In this document: one piece after another, positions 11,559 through 21,842 of the stretch | How positions within the stretch are numbered: position 1 is the first letter of the stretch | Layout of the letters: every line of letters starts with the position of its first letter | NCBI GenBank assembly: GCA_932294295.1 | Contig: OW028581.1 | Span: 10,995,526-11,059,525, forward strand | Source of the DNA: Alitta virens | Taxonomy: Eukaryota > Annelida > Polychaeta > Phyllodocida > Nereididae | DNA: 64,000 nt | Direction: 5' to 3' | Position numbers and translations under genes: made by a program | The notes under the pieces: generated by a model | What the model was told of the DNA's origin: nothing | Databases searched by the model: none | Seen by the model: only the letters and a program-made list of their open reading frames with translations

Positions 11559-13356
11559 CAGTGATGAAGGAACACAAATGACTAATAAACCAGGGCAAAT
11601 TCTACAGCTTACGTGCTAATCTTTGATTATACTTAACTTTCATGGGTTTAGAGTGTCTTGTTTAGTCATATGCTATGCAAAACAACCACGCATTAGGTAT
11701 AGTTAAGATTAAAAGTGGCCTATTATGTATGCCAAACAAAGAAACTGGTAAGAGTTACAATAATTTGGAATACATCTTTGAATTATTTTGCATTGAGTGA
11801 TAATTTGATTGGATTATCAACTAAGTCTGACTACTTCGAGGTTAGTTTCATTAATTAATTTATTTGTACATTGGTTTCATATGATGCAGATTTAAATAAA
11901 ATGGTGCTTTGTATTTATTTGTAGTCTCAAAGATGTTATTGGTCAACAAATAATATCAGTGAGTTGGTGAATTTATTTATTAATCAATGCTGTTACCTGT
12001 AGCACCTAACATGCATAAATTGTAGTTGTAATATTCTGCATATTTATGAGCTAGGGTCAGCAAAGGTCATCTTCTTGGCTGCAACCATTCTTTAAATATA
12101 AAGGAAATAGGCTACACGTGGCATCAGATCTCATATAAGGGAGACCGGGGCCCTTCGAGACATTTTTTACATTTGGTTAATATCTCGGATACAAATGAAA
12201 AATTAAGCAAGTTTGATACTCAGTGACATAGTCTCATATGTGTGCAACAGTTCAATAGTAGCAAATCCTGGATATTGAAAATCATTATCTGGTAACCAGG
12301 ATGGCTGCATCTAGCTGACGCAGTATTGAGTTTACGCTTTGGCAGGTCCCAGCCAACAAATCACTGAGAGAGGGAGGGCACTGGGCAGAGCTCCGCGCAT
12401 CCCATGTACATTCTAGTTACTTACTGCACTGCATAGTTTGGGTGTTATCAATCTGTGAAGTTTTGCACGAAGCAAAATTTCATTGTAACTTTTTATTATG
12501 CTTGTTCTTGAACTATGATTGCAGCACAAGTCGTCATGAGTCTTTTTCTCACAAACAAAATGTATTTCTGTTATTAACATTTAATACCTTGACACCTTGG
12601 TAAATTATTACATGTGTTGACATCTTAACAGGTATGAAATGAATTATCAACACATGCTAATTGCTAACACCTTGTGTTAAGATTTTTGTTTAAACATATA
12701 TTTTTGCATGTTGCTCATTTACATTTTGACATATATGTTTTAAAATTTGACAAGTGTTGAAGATCTTGACACACTGACATCTTGGGTTACATATTAATAA
12801 TTGACATGTTGACATCTGAGTATTAAAATTGTGACATTTTGATCGATATTTTGGGGGCGCTAATTGACATTCTAGGGGTTATTATTCTGGCCTAATAATC
12901 ATGAGAGAAGTTATGGTCATATATGGTTCATACATAGACCTATGGATGCCTGCCAATTATGTCATTAATCACATTCACTCCTAATTGATTATCTATTGCA
13001 TCAGAAGACTGAATGGACCTGACTTATGCAAATGAGCTCATATAACCATGTAATGTTAGTCTTACAAGTTATGCAGCAATACCTGCCATGAATGGAACTG
13101 TCACTTCTAGTGGTTGGAGTCAATGGTTGGTTTCAGTGGTCGGTGTTGGCATTGGTACTTGGTCAGTTTCAAAGGTCAATCTGTATGTCGACCAGTCAAC
13201 CGTGTGTTGGCTGTGACTGCTGGTGAGTGATATTGCAAAAATTCAATTGGTAGGCTAAAAGGCACGGAGTTCAATATAATTCTGTGCGCATTTAATGAAA
13301 CTGTTTGTTATGCAGGTCTAGTATGAACTTTAAGCATAGAACCCTTTAAATTTCAG
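11559..13356. other. Spacer between copies 4 and 5
   Basis: The first 350 bp match the 3' flank of copy 2 (TGAGTGATAATTT, GGATTAT). Around 12560-12850 there is a loose cluster of TTGACATC/CTTGACAC words. No ORF or RNA gene is recognised. A good donor match (GCTG|GTGAGTGA, near 13224) precedes copy 5, but the joined frame would hit a stop at once. Confidence 0.4.
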
Positions 13357-13806
13357 ATACGTGTCAAAGACCCCAATGACAAGGTTGTGAACATTACCCT
13401 ACCTGCGTCCACCACCATTCACAGTCTGAAGGAGAAAAACATTTGGAACAAAGGACGCAAATGTTATCCTGCAGATAGATTCACTCTGAGTCACAAGGAC
13501 AAGATAGTACATGATGAAATGACTCTGGCTGATATTTACACCCCAGGGGAAGCACCACTTCTACGGGTTGACTCCGTTGACGTCATTCTGCAAAATTGCA
13601 AAGACGGTTCAAGAAAGGCATGCAACTTAAAAGTAAAGGATTTAAAGAATGCTTGTGCAGTTGTCAAAGGATTTATTCATGCAACCGATGGGCTCAACCC
13701 GCAATATGTCAGGATTACATCAGATCAAAATCATATCAATTACCATAAATGTCCTCCACTGGACTATGGTGACTTTTTACCAGACTCTATCATTTACTAT
13801 GCGTAA
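13357..13806 (+). CDS. Ubiquitin-like double-domain terminal exon, array copy 5
   Basis: 149 codons from an acceptor (AG at 13355-13356) to TAA. It begins IRVKDPNDKVVNITLP, a clean ubiquitin-like strand-turn-strand. Domain 1 then has TTIHSLKEKNIWNKGRK and FTLSHKDKIVHDEMTLADIY. Domain 2 has ACNLKVKDLK, AVVKGFIHATDGLNPQYV and ends DSIIYYA. Domain 1 differs more here than in copies 3, 4 and 6 (WNKGRKCYP for WNGGQQSYP). No Gly-Gly. AATAAA at 14009. Strand-turn-strand and Lys48-like Lys positions are conserved. Confidence 0.8.
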   Translation: MRVKDPNDKVVNITLPASTTIHSLKEKNIWNKGRKCYPADRFTLSHKDKIVHDEMTLADIYTPGEAPLLRVDSVDVILQNCKDGSRKACNLKVKDLKNACAVVKGFIHATDGLNPQYVRITSDQNHINYHKCPPLDYGDFLPDSIIYYA

Positions 13807-14480
13807 CTATGATTGATGAACGTAAATGTATGTCCAAGGGCCAAGGCTCAGGGAACCGGAATAGTAATTTAGATTTCAGCGTTCGATGTTAATTATTTGT
13901 CAAGTTTGATCACTGCACCTCAGTAATAGGATATATGTTGTAGGAGTTATGACACAAGAAAAGTGACCTTTACAATGTTTCTTCAAATGTATTTTCTGAT
14001 CCAAACCTAATAAAAGGGTATGTTTTTTATGTTGTTTTTGTTGTTGTGGTTGTTTTTGTTAATTTTTTACTTTTGTGACTTAGATGTACATGACAAAATA
14101 CAAATACAGTGCCATACATAATTGATCGGAATTGACATCTCCAGCCCACCTGGGCTTATAAGTCACTAATTTTTCCCTTAGATTTTTAAGTGGCACATGA
14201 ATTATGAAATGCTAAATTAACGAAATAAAACAAAACATTTACAAGATTGTTTATAAATTAGTAGGAAAATAAAATAAAAAGTTATCATCACTCAGACACT
14301 TCAACAGAATAATAATATAATAATATGTAATATGTACTTGGCATAATGCTGGCTTATTTCCTTATTGTGAACCTCCTGGTGTAACCTCTAGAAGGTTAAG
14401 GCTATATCTAGTGTCTGAAGAGCCAGCAAACATTAGGAATCAAGGAAAGAAGTGCATTTTCGTGTGACTAAATTCTTTGC
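13807..14480. other. Spacer
   Basis: The 3' flank of copy 5 with AATAAA at 14009 and a GTTGTTTTTGTTGTTGTGG simple stretch. Nothing else recognised. Confidence 0.4.
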
Positions 14481-14666
14481 GAGTCACAAGAACAAGATAC
14501 TGTATGATGACACGAGTCCGGCTTACGTCACCGCATTCTAAACTTTTAACAGATAAATGTTGAATAACACTTATACTTAAGGTTACAAGGTGCCGATGCA
14601 TTCATTTAAAGATTTCATCTTCACATCTGGGAAGATACACCCTGAGAAAGTGACACTAAGTCATGA
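14481..14666 (+). pseudogene. Relic array copy between copies 5 and 6
   Basis: Bases 14481-14535 translate as SHKNKILYDDTSPAYVT, clearly related to SHKDKTLHDDMTLADIY. Bases 14605-14666 translate as FKDFIFTSGKIHPEKVTLSH, matching the domain 2 motif VKGFIYVTDGLNPQNVRITS. The two parts are collinear but closer together than in intact copies, and no continuous frame joins them. A decayed pseudogene. Confidence 0.65.
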
Positions 14667-15174
14667 TTTCCTTATTGGTTTCATTCTTCGTGTAACCATG
14701 GTAACTCTGGCATGGTGTTGGTAATGCATCATTGATAATCTTCTGATTAACTGTTCACTTTACAGCATTGTGGGTTTCTGATATCTTGAAAGTTAATATA
14801 AAAAGTTTGATATATGGAAATTAAAAATAAGTAAAAATGCCATTATGTCACATTTTTCGCTTTACATTTTTATACTGTGTATACCCATCAATGTCATATT
14901 TATAATTTTATTGTGCATGAATAAATCATAGAAATAGTAGAGTAGGTATAAATCCTGGATTAGTAGTATGTAAAATATACTTGATAGTTCAAAAGTTGTT
15001 AGTGGTTAAAACAGGAAGAAAGCAGTAACATTTTTCCAATGTTTGATACATTTTGAATTGTACATGGTTTAGTTTGGTACACTTGTCATTAAATTAGATA
15101 CAATTTTGATGATTAACAGTTTCATTCTAAAATACTTGTCAGTGCTCAAAACCGAATCGCTGGATTGATTTCAG
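14667..15174. other. Spacer before copy 6
   Basis: AT-rich, no gene seen. It ends in an acceptor (ttgatttcag) at 15173-15174. Confidence 0.4.
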
Positions 15175-15618
15175 GTAACGGTGGAAGATGATTGCGGAAA
15201 ATGTATTGCCTTCAATCGCCCTGCTTGCACGACAATATACAATCTGAAAGAGGGAAACATCTGGAATGGAGGACAACGAAGTTATCCTGCCGATAAATTT
15301 ACACTGATTCACAATGGAAAGACACTACATGATGACATGACTCTTGCTGATATATACACTCCAGGAGAGGATGTACTTCTGCAAGTTGACACAATTGATA
15401 TCACTTTGGAACACGGTGAAACTCACGAACAGAGAAAGTGCAGCATCAAGGTTAAGGATATCAGTAAAGCTTGCAATGTTTTCAGAGGATTCATCTTTTT
15501 GACTGATGGGTTGGACCCTTATAATGTAACAATCTCAATGAAAAAGGGTAATCTCTTCTATCGACCAGACCTATGTGACTACTCACCTGGTTGCGTCATT
15601 TACTACAAATATCAATGA
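15175..15618 (+). CDS. Ubiquitin-like double-domain terminal exon, array copy 6
   Basis: 147 codons from the acceptor to TGA. It starts VTVEDDCGKCIAFNRP. The domain 1 core reads FTLIHNGKTLHDDMTLADIY, where NGK sits at ubiquitin's AGK48 position. Domain 2 has KCSIKVKDIS, VFRGFIFLTDGLDPYNV and CDYSPGCVIYYK with a two-residue tail (YQ). No Gly-Gly. AATAAA at 15771, about 150 bp after the stop, gives a compact 3' UTR. The start codon is outside the exon. Confidence 0.8.
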   Translation, partial: VTVEDDCGKCIAFNRPACTTIYNLKEGNIWNGGQRSYPADKFTLIHNGKTLHDDMTLADIYTPGEDVLLQVDTIDITLEHGETHEQRKCSIKVKDISKACNVFRGFIFLTDGLDPYNVTISMKKGNLFYRPDLCDYSPGCVIYYKYQ

Positions 15619-16892
15619 GGAGGAAATATGAACAAAGAGTTTATATTTGTCAAAATGATGAAAAACTAACCAAGTTGTCTTGGAAAAATGTATATAATAA
15701 TTTCATGTGTTGTGACAACAATTTACTCTTGTGCATGTATAAATTAAACTGGATATACAAAATAAAAAATGTCCACAAATGAATATCTCTAATCACAATA
15801 TCCTGCCTCAATATACAACTTAAAAGGCAGCAGGCTCAGTACTTTCTGAAAATTTCAAAGTTACTAAAGCACAGTCTGATCTATTACCCGACTATGTTAA
15901 TGATATAAAACAAAACTTACAAGGTACTTACACATTCACTGATGATTCTGATCAGTTTCTCGTTGGCCTGACATTGGGCCAATGTCGGCAGTTCAATCGA
16001 CCCAACGCCACTCCAGCTTATCGGCGCGAGGTCGGTATCACGCTGGCAAAGCAAGTTGTGTCTATACTTGTTGTGTGAGTTCATTCAGTCATGTTTGCTG
16101 GGCATTAGTTTTCCATCCAATCCTAATATATTGTGGTTTAATTTGATAATATGATTTTATCACAAAGTAATTTGCTGGAATATAATTAACAAATAAACCG
16201 CGCAATAGAAAAAGAAAGCATAGAAGTAAAACTTAAGTTTCCAAGCAATACTCGAACTCAGCAACACTGCCCACAGAGCAAACATGCTATCCATTAAACC
16301 AACGTCTAACAACTTGCTGTTAATTGATGAACATTTGGCGGACATGTGATTATTCATGCTACACGTGTATGCACACTGCACTACACAGGTATAATAAATA
16401 AATGTAGGCTATATCCATTAAATTTGATGCTATCTATATTGTCTCAGCTATATCATTGTTTTGATAAAATTGTATGAGTAACTATTCTATTCTTTTATTT
16501 TATAATATTCTATATATATTTATTTCTCAGTTGCCCAAATATACCGAAGGTATCCGGGAGCAATTGCAAATCTTTTTTATTACACATGTAAATGCTTAAA
16601 CAATATAAATAAATATATTTTGAGTTTTTTTAAGTATTTACTGAAAATTTCAAGTTTGTAGAGCCAGTGGACACTGGGTAAGTTGAATTGCTGTACTGGG
16701 TTCAAAATTCAAATCCTTTTGGAAGGTGCAGTCAGCGTAGAACTTCGCATATTATTTAGGGATATACTTTTTTAATTATATGATACATGTGTCAATGAAT
16801 AACGTTATCTTAGATGTCGTCATCCATACCTAGAAAAATCTTGCCCAGTCGCATACATGGTACATGTCAGTTGTAAGTTTGTTATAAATCAT

Positions 16893-17160
16893 TAGCTATT
16901 TGGTATATTGGATAGTGCTGTTGCCTCCCATGCACAGAGGCTCAGTTCGAATCCCTGGTGGAATTATGGCCATTTTTAACATAATGATCACAATTACCGA
17001 TTTTTTTTCTTCACTATTTTTTTATTTTATTTTGTTATTTCGGTTTTTTTTTCTTTACAATAACATGACTAAGCCTACTGATATTATTTCTACTGAGCAC
17101 GATTCGAACCTCTGGGATCTTGTTGGCGTGGTATTGAAAGAGTGCTATCACCTTGCTTGA
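16893..17160. repeat. Pair of inverted tRNA-like SINE heads
   Basis: Forward GGTATATTGGATAGTGCTGT with CAGTTCGAATCCC (B-box-like) at 16899-16960, and a reverse-strand B-box complement (GATTCGAACCTC) at about 17100. A similar reverse copy lies near 16230-16300 (ACTCGAACTCAGC). They are probably tRNA-derived SINEs rather than functional tRNAs; no full cloverleaf was formed. Confidence 0.4.
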
Positions 17161-17490
17161 GAGGCTATTAACAATTGATGCAAGTCATGTTGGTATTCCG
17201 ACGTGGGCCAACTTTTTGGCGATGAACAGAATGATTGCCGACCATTATGGGTTGATGAGAATAAAGGCTTCTTCATGGAAGTGATATGACAACTTCAGCC
17301 TTGTCAAAATATCCACATACATTGTATTTTGGTAGTTTTGACAACATGTTATGCTTTTTTATCTATGTATGATGAATTTCTGAAATATCAAATTATATGC
17401 CCCACCTAGTGGTTTCCCTGATAACTAAATTGATGTAATGACCTAGTTATGCTAATTTCAAGGGTGGATCCAGAAAGTTGTTCACGGAGA

Positions 17491-17509
17491 GGGGGGGGGG
17501 GGGGGGGGG
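17491..17509. repeat. G19 homopolymer
   Basis: Nineteen consecutive G bases. Other similar runs in the window: C17 at 24692, C13 at 27319, G17 at 49005, C17 at 57731, C18 at 59928. Confidence 0.95.
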
Positions 17510-17753
17510 TGTTAACAAATTAAAATGTATTGCGGGGACTGCTGAATTATTTTATTTGTAAATTAAAATGTATTAAATCCGCCACTGAACTTGTGCCAAC
17601 AATTATTATGAATTATATTGAATTTTTGTGAATCTGTTCACATAACTTAGAGCTGTACTACACTGCTCATTACTCATAATTAGAAGTTCATCAATCTCGT
17701 AATTAGTAGTACATGTGTAAGTGCTTAAATTTGATATTCTGGTTTGATTTCAG

Positions 17754-18185
17754 GTCACTGTGAAGGACAATGGTGGAAAGTGTACGATGATCGAACGACC
17801 TGCTTACACAACCATTTACCATTTGAAAGAGGAAAATATCTGGAATGGAGGACAACAAAGTTATCCTGCTGATAAATTTACTCTGAGTTACAAAGGAAAG
17901 ACACTACATGATGATATGACTCTGGCTGATGTTTACTCTACTGGAGAAGATTTTCATCTTGAAGTTGATTCAATGGACATTAATTTTAAAAGTACATGCT
18001 ATAACAAAACATATTCTGCAACTGCCAAAGTTGAAGATTTAAATAAAAATCCCACAGCATGTATCAATGGATTGATCTACATCAAACATGGATGGATTCC
18101 TAATAACTTGTCAGTCAATCTCAAAGATATCAAACCTGGCTCCTTTTTTTTATTTTGCAATGCAGTCTTTGTGAAGCATTTATGA
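17754..18185 (+). CDS. Ubiquitin-like double-domain terminal exon, array copy 7 (divergent second domain)
   Basis: 143 codons from an acceptor (AG at 17752-17753) to TGA. Domain 1 is canonical (TTIYHLKEENIWNGGQQSYP, FTLSYKGKTLHDDMTLADVY). From about residue 76 the sequence departs from copies 3-6: MDINFKSTCYNKTYSATAKV, then PTACINGLIYIKHGWIPNNL, ending FCNAVFVKHL. The pattern strand, strand, helix, turn with Pro is kept, so a ubiquitin-like fold is still plausible. Copy 8 has the same second-domain type. AATAAA at 18669. Confidence 0.78.
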   Translation, partial: VTVKDNGGKCTMIERPAYTTIYHLKEENIWNGGQQSYPADKFTLSYKGKTLHDDMTLADVYSTGEDFHLEVDSMDINFKSTCYNKTYSATAKVEDLNKNPTACINGLIYIKHGWIPNNLSVNLKDIKPGSFFLFCNAVFVKHL

Positions 18186-18349
18186 GCACGTTTTAATTTT
18201 ACAAAATAATAGTTTAACAGATGATTAGTACTTCATATGTTATACATGACAAGAAATTGGTTTGATCGACTCCTATCATTTGACAAAAGGGCCAAATAAT
18301 ATAAAAAGATGTGCATTATGAAAGATGAGTATATTTTGATATATCCAAG

Positions 18350-18482
18350 AATTTGTCGTTGTGACCAAAGGATTTAACATATACAATATAACAATTATGA
18401 AAAAATGAGTGAAATTCTTAAATGAAATTCGTTTTCTTATTTACCACAAAATGATGACTTCACACCAGGCTCTGACCTTTTT
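18350..18482 (+). pseudogene. Relic of an array copy, second domain
   Basis: GTCGTTGTGACCAAAGGATT resembles the codons for VVKGF, and GATGACTTCACACCAGGCTC encodes DDFTPGS as in copies 2 and 3. A stop and frame changes lie between. It sits only 165 bp beyond the end of copy 7. Confidence 0.5.
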
Positions 18483-18837
18483 TCCAATGCCCCTCAAAAT
18501 ACTAGACCTCCTGGCTGTGGGTGAAGACTTTAAACTTTATTGTCCAAATGCAATGGATATGACCGATCTTACCAATTAACCCATAAAACATAATACATCC
18601 CAAGTAAAGGAAGATTCAAACATGGGCAAACATGTATGCTACTATGAAAGATGAATAATATATTTGCTAATAAATTTATATATATTCACAATTTATTGTA
18701 ACTTACTTTTTTCATTGAAAAATATGTTTCCTTGCTATGCTTCTTCTTGCCATGTTTAAATCAAGTACCCAATATCATGCACTTCAGTTACTGAAACTAT
18801 TCACTGCATGCTATCCATTTTGGAGTTGTATATATAT

Positions 18838-19005
18838 AATATAATTTCCTCATGCCCTCAGACATAAAGAGCACTATGGTACAGCAGAGCCTCACAATTG
18901 AAAATTGCTAAATGTACTGGCCTTTAAGTTGAAGTTATTTAACGCTTGGGTAAAATACAATGGTATGATTACACTTTGGTCCAAAATAGTTGGTCATACC
19001 CAGAT
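18838..19005. repeat. Duplicated flank A (pairs with 19768-19945)
   Basis: Shared stretches include GACATAAAGAGCACTATGGT against GACATAAAGGGCACTATGGT, and an ACAATGG...TTGGTCCAAAA segment, in the same order. It shows that duplication in this area covered noncoding DNA as well as exons. Confidence 0.6.
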
Positions 19006-20486
19006 AGCAATGCGACGTCAGCCCGACAAAGCTAATGAGAATTTGTGAGACAAAAATATATATCAAGCCGAAACGACACTAAGCAATTTGCTGGTCAACT
19101 CAGTCAAAGAACCAGGTGGGAAAGTAAAGAACAGGCCTAGCCTTTTATGACCAAGTTTTACAAGGATAGCTCAGTTGGTAAGATACTTTTGATGATTAGG
19201 GTATTAGGTTCAAATCTTTTGATGTTTTCAGACTTGTAAATCAAATCGCATGTGACTTGTTAGTGTAGTGGTTAAAGCGTTTAGGTACAGGCAAGTTGGT
19301 CCGTAACTACAAGGGTATGTAGGTTGTAGCTTGTGGGTTTGTTAAGAAAAAGGCAACATTTAATTTTGTAAATTAATGTTACACAATCCTACCTGCTGTT
19401 TTTTTGTGTTTTTTTTTTTAAAGAAAATGAAGTTGTGCTAGCCATATTTGGCGTGTGGTATAAATACCATGATCTTTTGTGTGCGGAGGTCAAGTGGTGT
19501 TCCTTAGCTTTGCCAGGACAGCTCAGTTAATAAGATGAAAGCTTTTAGTGTCCGAGGCAGCGGGTTTACATTTTTCGGAAGGTGTAAATCGGGCTGGCAG
19601 AAAAAACCACTATTGGGGTATTGCAACCATTTCCATACATAATTTTCTGTCAGGTTATATGATCAGTCAATAAAAATTAGGGTCAATCAGCTATTGAATA
19701 CAATACAGTGCACCTCAGTTAGAAACATTTCTTTGCATGTCAGGCATTACAGAATTCTTGTGCAGTTTCTGATATAATTTCATCATGCCTTAGACATAAA
19801 GGGCACTATGGTACAGAACCTCACCATTAAGATCACCCATGAGGCTTATCATACATGTCAGGTGCAGTTGTTTAGAAAGTTTGGGTGAAATATACAATGG
19901 CAGGAATACGCCTTGGTCCAAAAAGGTGATCATGAGCAGATACTAATGCACAATAAATTACATAATGATTATGGAAAAGAGTAGTCCTGGTCAAGACAAG
20001 TGCTTCTATATTTATTAGGTGAAATGTCATTTAATTGTTGTGACTCTCAAATATTGTCTCCAACCATTCAACCTTCTTGGGTTGGTCTGTTTAAGGTGGC
20101 AGAATGTGTATGTTTTAATAAGGTAGTGTAATGGTATTCTGCTGCATGTAAAGTTTGTTAGATATTTGATGATTGAGTGATATGCACTTGGAGAAATTTG
20201 GATATTTTATATATTTGATTTTCAAAAAGCTTTAGAATGTCATAAATCCAATGAATATCACTTGAGTTTCCTCCGCTGCACCGAATGTTATTGTAAACAA
20301 CTTGGAAAATGAGAGGAAACATCTTCATCAATCATTTGTATTACTCATCAATTTCTTTAATTTGGCCAATATATTTATGTAAATGATATAAGAGTCACCT
20401 GAAGTGGCTCCAAATGACCAATAAAGATTTTTCCAGTTCATCATTAGGCATGGATTTACAATTTGTATTATTAGTTATGGTTTCAG
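19006..20486. other. Spacer between copies 7 and 8
   Basis: Contains duplicated flank B (19768-19945) and tRNA-like SINE heads (GGATAGCTCAGTTGGTAAGA near 19163 and a similar one near 19510). No coding exon seen. Confidence 0.45.
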
Positions 20487-20917
20487 GTCACTGTGATAGA
20501 TGATGGTGGAAACTGTACGGTGATGGATCAGCCTGCTTGGACAACCATTTACCATCTGAAAGAGGAAAACATCTGGAATGGAACAACAAAGTTATCCTGC
20601 CGATAAATACACAATGGAAAGACACTACATGATGACATGACTCTCTCTGATGTATGCACTACCAAGGAAGATTTAACCTTCAAGTTGATACAATGGACAT
20701 AAATATAAAACAGTCATCAAATGGTTCAACATTTTCTGCAACTGCTAATGTCATAGATTTACAATGTCCTACAGCATGTATCAAAGGATTGATCTACATC
20801 AAACATGCAAGGCTTCCTCAAAGCATATATCCTCCCTCAGGCAATTTTAATTTTATCAAACCTGGTTCTGCCATTTCCTATGGTTTTTTAAATGCAATGG
20901 TTGTGAATCATTTATGA
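20487..20917 (+). pseudogene. Ubiquitin-like array copy 8, broken by indels
   Basis: An intact acceptor (AG at 20485-20486) and an exon start VTVIDDGGNCTVMDQPAW. Compared with copies 6 and 7 there is a 2-base loss in WNGGQ and a 10-base loss over KFTLIH, together in frame but enclosing a TAA, then a further 1-base loss near the domain joint. From 20654 a second open frame continues as domain 2 of the copy 7 type (TACIKGLIYIKHARLPQ, end AMVVNHL). AATAAA near 20966. As it stands it cannot make a full protein. Confidence 0.75.
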
Positions 20918-21580
20918 ATTGTTTTATGCTTGGATATATGTTAGAAAAAAAACCGAGCAAATAATAATAAAAAAAGAGCTGTGTGACCTGAAAGTCATCC
21001 ATATATGTATTACAAGTTTATGCAAGGAATTATCTTTGAGATTCGAACCTTGGTCCTTCAGAGCTGCAGCTCCATCCAAAAGGTGAGTTTTTTATTTGTT
21101 TGCTTTTTGCCCTCAGCATGAGTGTTGCGATGCAGTATCTGACATGAAAGTTGTCTCCATCAGTAGACTTGTTGGCGCTAATATACCAAAATGATATCAA
21201 CATAGAGTATGTCTTTCTCTAATTAAGCATTTCTCTAAGTAAACTACCCGTCAGGCTGAGGTTTACATCATTCATGTTGGGACTTGCATTGTGCTATCAA
21301 AATATGACAAGAACTGCAGACAAGAAGCCAGTTCAGATCTAGTTTTATTCCATAGAACGTGCAAACTGTAATAATTTTTAAGCTTTTTATAATATATAAA
21401 TCTATAATGCTGCTTTTGCTGGAATGAACCTGGTTACTATGCTTTCAGAGAACCAAGAAGGATGTTTCATTGATGCTGATGATTTTGAAAATTGGACTTA
21501 TTTACCAGTATGTTACTGCCCATCTTATGTAAGTGTTTGGATGTAATTTGCTGCTAAGACTCAACAGGTATGATATATGA
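20918..21580. other. Spacer
   Basis: AT-rich DNA after copy 8. No gene or repeat of note. Confidence 0.4.
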
Positions 21581-21842
21581 GGTTACAACTTGGTAATATT
21601 ACAGAAAGGTTACAACTTGGTAATATTACAGCAGGCTACAACTTGGTAATATTACAGCAGGTTACAACTTGGTAATATTACAGCAAGGTTACAACTTGGT
21701 AATATAACAGCAAGGTTACAAATTGGTAATATAACAGCAAGGTTACAACTTGGTAATATTACAGCAGGTTACAACTTGGTAATATTACAGCAGGTTACAA
21801 CTTGGTAATATTACAGCAAGGTTACAACTTGGTAATATTACA
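21581..21842. repeat. 26-27-bp minisatellite, left part (about 10 units)
   Basis: The unit is GGTTACAACTTGGTAATATT plus ACAGCA(A). Ten units with few substitutions. The array is split by the LINE at 21843-23013 and resumes at 23014. Confidence 0.95.

Larger units (their letters stand above)
15619..17753. other. Spacer with tRNA-like SINE pieces and a poly-G run
   Basis: It contains tRNA-like segments near 16230-16300, 16893-16965 and 17085-17160, a short GGCCAATGT-type repeat (about 15968-16020) and a 19-base G run at 17491-17509. No coding exon is supported. Confidence 0.5.

Noticed and set aside
13189..13224. Upstream coding exon for copy 5 (ATGTCGACC... to a GTGAGTGA donor)
   Set aside because: Joining to the copy 5 acceptor gives a phase-2 junction that creates TGA at once.
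7912..15618. Conjugatable ubiquitin-like modifier
   Set aside because: No copy ends in, or contains near its end, a Gly-Gly; the tails are YYK, YYA, YYKYQ.
16899..16965. Functional tRNA gene
   Set aside because: A- and B-box-like words are present, but acceptor and anticodon stems do not pair.
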